Positions 7,798 through 12,761 of a DNA stretch of 12,761 nt are shown here, in pieces. Under the pieces are notes generated by a model. It saw only the letters and a program-made list of their open reading frames with translations. It did no database searches and was not told the origin of the DNA. The DNA lies in contig JAJFMO010000105.1 of NCBI GenBank assembly GCA_020697475.1, positions 1 through 12,761 of the forward strand. Direction: 5' to 3'. Each line of letters opens with the position of its first letter. Position 1 is the stretch's first letter. This DNA comes from Paenibacillaceae bacterium (GTDB lineage: Bacteria > Bacillota > Bacilli > Paenibacillales > NBRC-103111). The translations under genes were made by a program, and so were the position numbers.

Positions 7798-8595
7798 ATG
7801 GTAAGCCGGTCAAAGCTGGGCCTGGGCGGCCATTCCTTTATCGAACCATTGGGCAATGACCCGAAAGCCCCCTTTGACGAACAGTGCGACATCGTGACTT
7901 CTTGCCTCGATCATGGAATTTGTTTGATGGATACGACTTATTACCAGGAGCGAATAGCTCTGGGTACGATTTTGAATAAGTTGCAGCGTCGAGAAGAAGC
8001 GCGGATCATGGCCTGGAACTTCTTCAAAGAACGCGGGAAAGAAGCGGAGCTCGTCGGTTTCACCCCGTACCAATCTCATCATGTCGATATCATGTTGAGC
8101 GAGTTGCAGTCGGAATATGTGGACGTTTTAGTGATTCATTCGCACAACGACAAGAAGAAACTGCGGCAAGAACTTGAATTGGCCAGCCAGTGGAGGCTTG
8201 AAGGGAAAGTCAAAGAAATCGCGCTGGGTATGGTTCGACGGGAACATCTAGAGCTGTTGCCGGACAACCATCCGATTTCGTATATTCTTGCACCTTACAA
8301 CTTTTTCAATCAAAGCTCAGCGGTTGTGTTCGCCGAAGCACGGGAAATGGGCTTTAAGGTTTGCGCGCTCTCCCCATTCGTGCGTGGATGGAAGTTGCGC
8401 GAAATTGCGGATGACCCGGCTTACGCTGCGGACATCCTCTTAAGATGGGTGGCTGCCCAGGATGTCATAGATCATGTTATTGTTTCCATGCGGAGAAGGG
8501 AGTGGGTACAGGCAAACCTTGAATCCATGGCACGCGGCCCGCTCAATTCGAAAGAACTACTGAAACTGAACAAATTTCGGGAGGTCAATCTATGA
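7798..8595 (+). CDS. Divergent aldo/keto reductase-fold protein
   Basis: This is a short (265-residue) TIM-barrel protein related to aldo/keto reductases. LGLGGHSF (7-14) matches the first strand, and CLMDTTYYQE (42-51) matches the Asp/Tyr segment, with D45 and Y48 or Y49 in place of the usual DTAxxYG. YVDVLVIHSHND (107-118) matches the catalytic His strand, with H114. The strand that normally carries the catalytic Lys (ISTKxG) reads RIMAWNFF (69-76) and has no Lys. The usual GLSN cofactor loop is replaced by ALGMVRRE, although an Arg-rich end (SMRRREW) remains where NADPH phosphate contacts often lie. It may therefore be a weak or non-redox member. I chose the ATG at 7798 because AAAGGAGG (7783-7790) is 7 bases away. 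The in-frame GTG at 7792 is too close to it. It follows the binding-protein gene by 20 bases, so the two are probably co-transcribed. Confidence 0.8.
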   Translation: MVSRSKLGLGGHSFIEPLGNDPKAPFDEQCDIVTSCLDHGICLMDTTYYQERIALGTILNKLQRREEARIMAWNFFKERGKEAELVGFTPYQSHHVDIMLSELQSEYVDVLVIHSHNDKKKLRQELELASQWRLEGKVKEIALGMVRREHLELLPDNHPISYILAPYNFFNQSSAVVFAEAREMGFKVCALSPFVRGWKLREIADDPAYAADILLRWVAAQDVIDHVIVSMRRREWVQANLESMARGPLNSKELLKLNKFREVNL

Positions 8596-8735
8596 AAACA
8601 AAGTATGAAAATATCGCGAGATGAACGGTGGACCAAATCTTCACGAAGTGGCTCACAACGAACGATGACCGAAATTCGGTTTTGCGGACGATCGAGGAGC
8701 AAGCCAATCAAGCGGTCGAAGCGGCGGCGAAATAA
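8592..8735 (+). pseudogene. Relic of a solute-binding protein gene (C-terminal tail)
   Basis: An ATG at 8592, overlapping the previous stop as ATGA and preceded by GGGAGGT (8579-8585), opens MKTKYENIAR and then meets TGA (8622-8624). The same frame continues with TVDQIFTKWLTTNDD and LRTIEEQANQAVE before a stop at 8733-8735. That last part is the typical C-terminal end of family 1 sugar-binding proteins. The intact binding protein in this window ends with the matching LRSAEEQINKVIE. Some 400 residues of an ordinary binding protein are missing, so this is a remnant left by a deletion or recombination, or an assembly join. Whether the first ten codons belong to the same old gene or to a different one is unclear. 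It may still be translated as a 10-residue peptide. Confidence 0.7.
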
Positions 8736-8761
8736 CGGGGCCGGGATCGGAGAGGGACTTT

Positions 8762-8908
8762 TTGAACAAAAGATTCGTATTTATTGCCGGGTCGGTGGCG
8801 TTGCTGGCAGTTTTGTTTGCATGGACACTATGGTCGGTTCTGCAAACACGGTATCGATTCCAAATGCGAACGGTATTTCAGCTGTATTATTGGAGGACGG
8901 ATGGGTGA
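8762..8908 (+). other. Out-of-frame signal peptide of the beta-helix protein
   Basis: A TTG at 8762, with GGAGAGG (8749-8755) six bases before it, begins a classic export signal: NKR, then the hydrophobic core FVFIAGSVALLAVLFAW. The frame ends at a TGA (8906-8908) after 48 codons. The large beta-helix protein downstream is in the frame one base back and has no signal of its own. A single base inserted between about 8815 and 8830 would join the core to MVGSA-NTVSIP, giving a credible signal-peptidase site after Ala. I read this as the true N-terminus of the next gene, split by a one-base loss or a sequence error. Confidence 0.7.
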
Positions 8909-11520
8909 AAACGAACGATGAAACGGTACATAATGGTGTCGATGTGATCGTGAAGGACAGTGGCGCACTTGACCAGACCGCCTATCTTAAATTCGAAGTC
9001 GTAGGAGTAAAGGGAGTCGTTACGTCAGCCGTCCTCAGGCTGTACATGACGAAATCCCGGAGTGGAAAACAAATCAGCCTCTATGCGGCCGATAATGACT
9101 GGGAGGAAAACTCGCTTGCGTGGAGCAACCGCCCGGCGCTCAGGGGCGACCCTATTGCCACCGTGGCCTCCCCTTCTACCGGCGGCTCCTATGTGGACTT
9201 CGATGTGACGAAGTATATATCAGGTGTTGGAGATTTCAGCTTCGCAGTCACAAGCGATTCGGCTAAAGAGATTGTTTTCAATTCCAAACAAGCAGGGGTC
9301 GGTGTTCCGCTGCTGGAAGTCAGCGGCGATGAAACGGTTAGCCGCTTGCCGAGCGACGTGATGGAGCAAGGCGAAAGGTATATCCACCGATATTCCACTC
9401 CCGATGATATCAACAATGCAGGTTACTTTGATGTCACAAAACAGCCCTACGGAGCCAAGGGAGACGGGGTGAGTGACGACACCTTGGCGATCCAACGGGC
9501 GATCAACGAGGCAAGAGACGCACGGGTGGTCGTGTTCTTGCCGGCGGGCACATATAAGGTAACCGACACTTTGCAGGCGACCCAAGGTCTGATCACGCAG
9601 GAAGACACGGCTGCTGGCGAAAGAGTTCGCGATCGCGCTTTTCCCAACGTGCTGACTGGACCCCGCCAGGGGAGGCGCGCCATCATCGAGTTGGCTTCAG
9701 ATGCAAACGGTTTTGGCGATGACGCCAATCCCAAGCCGCTGGTACACTTCTGGGCGAGGGGCAGAGTGAGAAGCCCTTTCGAAAATCAGCCCAATACCAA
9801 CTATAACCAGATGCTGATCGATGTGGATCTTGATTTGGGCGGAAACGCCGGAGCGATTGGCATAGATCATGCGGCAGCCCAAGGTTCTGCGATCGAAGAC
9901 GTGGTCATCCGTGCGACGGGAGCCTATGCGGGAATCCGTAATGCTCCAGGCTCCGGCGGAGGCACGCATGGGGTGACCATTGAAGGCGGCCAATACGGTA
10001 TGTACATCCTGGATGGTCTTGTCAGTGTGATCAGCGACATCACGTTGACCAACCAGAGCGTAGCGGCGATTTATTATAAAGGAAGTGGCGCACTTCAGGC
10101 CGTCGGCGTGAAGATTGAAGGGAGCGGAATTATCGGCGCGACCCCTGGCGCACCTTGGACAGGGAATCTCAGCCTGATCGATTCGGTGGTGAATCTGACA
10201 ACACCGGGTACAGCTATAAGCACACCGCGCAACGTGTATATCAGCAACTCCTATTTCAGAAATGCCACCGCTGTGGTGAACATCACAGACAAGGGTGTGC
10301 AATACGCGAATCAACCTGGCAATGCTTCGGGATGGGCCTATGTCAAGGAGTATGCAGCAGGCACTACCGTCCTACAGTCGCCCAGTTGGTCCAAAGAAAA
10401 CACGATTGCTCCCATACCGAAAGCCGCAACCCCGGTACCCAATTGGGTGGATGGGGTGAAAGGGACTGCGCCCGTATCGGAAATGAGCAATCCGTACGAC
10501 GGAAGTATCCCCACAGACCTGCAAAGCAGGCATGCCTGGAGCAAACCGTTCCCGTCCTGGCAAGATGCCGATACGGCGAATGCCAAGACGGCTTATGGAG
10601 CCAAGGGTGATGGGAAGGCAGACGATACGGAAGCCATACAGAACGCGATTAACCACAGCAGCAAGGTGTTTCTTCCAAGGGGAACCTACCTGATTTCCCG
10701 ACCGCTTGTTCTTAAAGCGGATACCCGGCTTTTCGGCATAGGCAATGTGCAAACTCAGCTCGCTCCGATCGTCACGGGAACAAGTACGGCTTTCAATGAT
10801 CCCGCAAATCCCAAACCGATCATTCAAACGGTGGACGATCCCGACGCGACGACGACCCTTGCTTTCCTGGCAGTGTTGACTCCGCGGACGAAAAATGCGG
10901 CGTATGCCATAGACTGGAGGGCGGGGCGCAACTCCATCGTAAGGGATATCGACGTCACCTATGGATTACTGGCGCAAAAAGGGGGGGATGCGCTAAGCAA
11001 TTCCCTCGTCGTGATCGAAGGGAGCGGAGGCGGGAAATGGTACGAACTGTGGAGCGGAGAATTTAAACCCGGTTCCGAGGCGCCAGGTTATCGCCGGCTT
11101 ATTGTAAAGAATACGACGCAGCCTCTTTCCTTCTATATGCTGAACCTGGAGCATGCAGTAAGCGATTATCAAGCGGAGTTCATAAACGCTCGGAACGTGG
11201 ACGTGTTTTCCTATAAGGCAGAGGGCAATAAACCACTGGTGAAGATCGGCAATTCCAATCATATCCGGATGATCGGCTTTGGCGGCAATGCGATGGCGTT
11301 AGCGAATACGGCTAGCGTGGTGGTGGAGAACAGCGAGGATTTTGTCCTGGCGAACATGATGTTCCAGCAGCGTCCAAAAGGCGCGGGTTCCCCCACGACA
11401 TTCGATGGAGTGGCGGTTGATCCCAGTTCCAATTTCATGGTGAAGGACGTCACGGCGAGCGGCAAAACCGCCACGCCGGGCTATGAGCAAGTGGTCATGT
11501 ACAAACGCGGCAGCCCGTAA
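8762..11520 (+). CDS. Secreted DNRLRE/CBM96-like plus twin beta-helix (Pectate_lyase_3) protein, apparent frameshift at N-terminus
   Basis: The uninterrupted frame surely covers 8821-11520 (about 900 residues). Positions 8880-9335 encode a DNRLRE/CBM96-type beta-sandwich (YLKFEVVG, SAVLRLYM, WEENSLAWSNRPAL), a carbohydrate-binding domain. Two right-handed beta-helix units follow, each opening with the Pectate_lyase_3 motif: YGAKGDGVSDDTLAIQRAI near 9448 and YGAKGDGKADDTEAIQNAI near 10593. A Pro-rich linker joins them around 10400-10575. Twin helices of this kind are known from GH55 beta-1,3-glucanases and GH28-related proteins, so an extracellular polysaccharide hydrolase or lyase is likely. 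The substrate and catalytic residues are not clear. The export signal is in another frame (8762-8820). The same frame is open back to an ATG at 8605, but those residues are a Lys/Arg/Ser-rich out-of-frame reading of the relic gene and unlikely to be real. If the frameshift is genuine, the protein is probably not secreted. Confidence 0.82.
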
Positions 11521-11529
11521 GTCAGGCGC

Positions 11530-11547
11530 TTAGCCAAAGTTAGCCAA
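11530..11547 (+). repeat. Short direct repeat TTAGCCAA x2
   Basis: TTAGCCAA occurs at 11530-11537 and again at 11540-11547, a period of 10 bases, about one helical turn. It sits in the 52-base gap between the beta-helix gene and the aldo/keto reductase gene. No promoter boxes are evident around it, and chance occurrence is quite possible. Confidence 0.3.
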
Positions 11548-11572
11548 TAATACTCACTGAAGGAGAATCCAT

Positions 11573-12574
11573 ATGCCTTATACAGCAAATGCAGAAAGAT
11601 ACGAGAAGATGCCATATTACCGATGCGGCAAGTCGGGACTGAAGCTGCCGGGCGTTTCGCTCGGCCTGTGGCACAATTTTGGCGGGGTTGATGCTTACGA
11701 GAATGGCCGGGCGCTGGTGCGTCAGGCGTTTAACCTGGGCATCACTCATTTTGATTTGGCGAACAACTATGGCCCGCCGCCGGGAAGCGCGGAGGAAACG
11801 TTCGGTAAAATCCTGCAATCGGATTTCATGCCTTATCGCGACGAGATCGTGATTTCCACAAAAGCGGGTTATACCATGTGGGAGGGGCCATACGGAGATT
11901 GGGGCTCAAAAAAGTATTTGGTTTCCAGCCTGGATCAGAGCTTGAAACGGATGGGTCTGGACTACGTCGATATTTTCTATCACCATCGTCCCGATCCGGA
12001 AACCCCACTGGAGGAGACTATGTCCGCGCTGGACTTGATCGTCAGACAAGGGAAGGCGCTCTATATCGGTCTCTCCAACTATAAACCGGACCAAACGAAG
12101 CGCGCCGTCGACATTCTCCGATCGCTGGGCACTCCTTGCGTCATTCACCAGATGAAGTATTCCATGCTGTTCAGGGAACCGGAAAACGGGCTGTTTGACC
12201 TTCTGCAGCAGGAAGGAGTCGGCTCCATCGCCTTCTCGCCGCTGTCCAAAGGGCTGCTGACCGACCGTTATTTCAAGGGTATTCCGCTGGATTCAAGGGC
12301 GGCGGGGACCAGCAAATTTTTGCGTGAGCAGGACGTTTCCGCAGAGATCGTGAACAAATCGCTTCAATTGGACCAAATCGCCAAGGAGCGCGGTCAAACG
12401 CTGGCGCAGATGGCCATCAGTTGGGTGCTTCGGGAAGGAAAGGCGACTTCGGCGTTAATCGGGGCAAGCAATACGAGCCAGATCGATGATGCGGCGGCCG
12501 CGCTGAATGGCCCTGCATTTACCGAAGAAGAACTGCGTCGTATCGATCAAATATTAAATGTTAGGAAACCATGA
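11573..12574 (+). CDS. yghZ: Aldo/keto reductase, YghZ (AKR14, L-glyceraldehyde-3-phosphate reductase) type
   Basis: This 333-residue NADPH-dependent oxidoreductase closely follows E. coli YghZ, starting with the shared ERYEKM...YRCGKSGLKLP and SLGLWHNFG segments. The catalytic tetrad is complete: D61 and Y66 in DLANNYG, K97 in ISTKAG, and H138 in YHHRPD. GLSNY and IGASNTSQ match the cofactor loops. The C-terminus stops about a dozen residues before that of E. coli YghZ. Known members reduce aldehydes such as L-glyceraldehyde 3-phosphate and methylglyoxal. Within this locus it could act on a sugar or sugar-phosphate carbonyl, but that is inference. The ATG at 11573 follows AAGGAGAA (11560-11567). 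It lies 52 bases after the beta-helix gene and 52 before the GH2 gene, consistent with co-transcription. Confidence 0.93.
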   Translation: MPYTANAERYEKMPYYRCGKSGLKLPGVSLGLWHNFGGVDAYENGRALVRQAFNLGITHFDLANNYGPPPGSAEETFGKILQSDFMPYRDEIVISTKAGYTMWEGPYGDWGSKKYLVSSLDQSLKRMGLDYVDIFYHHRPDPETPLEETMSALDLIVRQGKALYIGLSNYKPDQTKRAVDILRSLGTPCVIHQMKYSMLFREPENGLFDLLQQEGVGSIAFSPLSKGLLTDRYFKGIPLDSRAAGTSKFLREQDVSAEIVNKSLQLDQIAKERGQTLAQMAISWVLREGKATSALIGASNTSQIDDAAAALNGPAFTEEELRRIDQILNVRKP

Positions 12575-12626
12575 ATCGCGGCCTACGTTTGGGGAATGCC
12601 GTGGTACGAAACGGGTGAAGCAAACG

Positions 12627-12761
12627 ATGCAGAGGCAACGAATCTGTTTCGATAAGCAATGGTCCTTTTATTTAGGCGACGACCGCCGGGCTCCAGAGCC
12701 CGACTATGATGACGCTGAGTGGAGACGTGTCGACGTTCCGCACGATTGGAGCATAGAGGGC
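12627..12761 (+). CDS. Glycoside hydrolase family 2 enzyme, N-terminal fragment (cut by window end)
   Basis: The first 45 codons of a GH2 glycosidase are visible and the frame is open at the last base. FDKQWSFYLGDD followed by YDDAEWRRVDVPHDWSIEG is the hallmark start of the GH2 sugar-binding jelly-roll domain seen in beta-galactosidases and related enzymes. Catalytic residues lie beyond the window, so beta-galactosidase, beta-mannosidase and beta-glucuronidase cannot be separated, although PHDWSIEG is most often seen in beta-galactosidase-like members. The domain begins almost at residue 1 with no signal peptide, so it would be cytoplasmic. The ATG at 12627 has GGGTGA (12613-12618) upstream, a modest site. 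The in-frame GTG at 12615 is a possible alternative. A beta-mannosidase would fit the neighbouring GH38 and GH20 well. Confidence 0.88.
   Translation, partial: MQRQRICFDKQWSFYLGDDRRAPEPDYDDAEWRRVDVPHDWSIEG

Noticed and set aside
8605..8820. Extended N-terminus of the beta-helix protein from an ATG at 8605
   Set aside because: The roughly 70 residues are Lys/Arg/Ser-rich, arise from reading the binding-protein relic and the signal-peptide segment out of frame, and have no good ribosome site.
8811..8820. Programmed -1 frameshift at the TTTTGTTT tract
   Set aside because: In the signal-peptide frame the bases do not form an X XXY YYZ heptamer, and no downstream stem was evident. Mutation or sequence error is simpler.
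12571..12618. Tiny ORF starting ATGA at the stop of the aldo/keto reductase
   Set aside because: It has only 15 codons, no ribosome site of note and no similarity. The GH2 start at 12627 explains the region better.
1..12761. CRISPR arrays, tRNA or rRNA genes, insertion sequences
   Set aside because: No regularly spaced repeats, cloverleaf-like segments, rRNA motifs or transposase-like proteins with terminal inverted repeats were seen.

Overview
The window looks like part of a glycan-utilisation locus from a Gram-positive, moderately GC-rich Firmicute, most likely Paenibacillus or a close relative. This rests on strong AAAGGAGG-type ribosome binding sites, GTG and TTG starts beside ATG, sigma-A-like promoters, a lipobox-bearing ABC substrate-binding lipoprotein, and the mix of families (GH38, GH20, GH2, DNRLRE/CBM96 plus twin beta-helix). 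All genes lie on the + strand. The genus is inferred from style and family composition, not from a database search.

Layout. Bases 1-103 hold only the end of whatever lies upstream, closed by a rho-independent terminator at 104-137. A dyad (140-157) and a good promoter (TTGACG-N17-TATACT, 163-191) then lead into a tight four-gene unit: a tandem-SIS sugar-phosphate isomerase/deaminase (253-1296), a PfkB sugar kinase (1310-2311), a GH38 alpha-mannosidase (2334-4772) and a GH20 beta-N-acetylhexosaminidase (4820-6319). The spacings are 13, 22 and 47 bases. A hairpin without a U-run (6330-6360) and a second promoter region with paired inverted half-sites follow. The next group is a sugar-binding lipoprotein (6482-7777), a divergent aldo/keto-reductase-fold protein (7798-8595), a short relic of a second substrate-binding protein gene (8592-8735), a large DNRLRE/twin beta-helix protein whose signal peptide is out of frame (8762-11520), a YghZ-type aldo/keto reductase (11573-12574), and the start of a GH2 glycosidase that runs off the end (12627-12761).

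How the parts may work together (inference). The lipoprotein captures a mannose- and GlcNAc-containing oligosaccharide. GH38, GH20 and probably GH2 lack export signals at their starts and would trim it in the cytoplasm. The PfkB kinase phosphorylates a released sugar, and the SIS protein isomerises or deaminates the sugar phosphate. The beta-helix protein would act outside the cell on a polysaccharide. No permease, no NagA-type deacetylase and no regulator is visible, so the system is incomplete within this window.

The most unusual stretch is 8592-8840. There a truncated substrate-binding-protein tail with an in-frame TGA is followed directly by a signal peptide one frame away from the protein it should export. 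This marks gene decay, a deletion scar or a sequence error.
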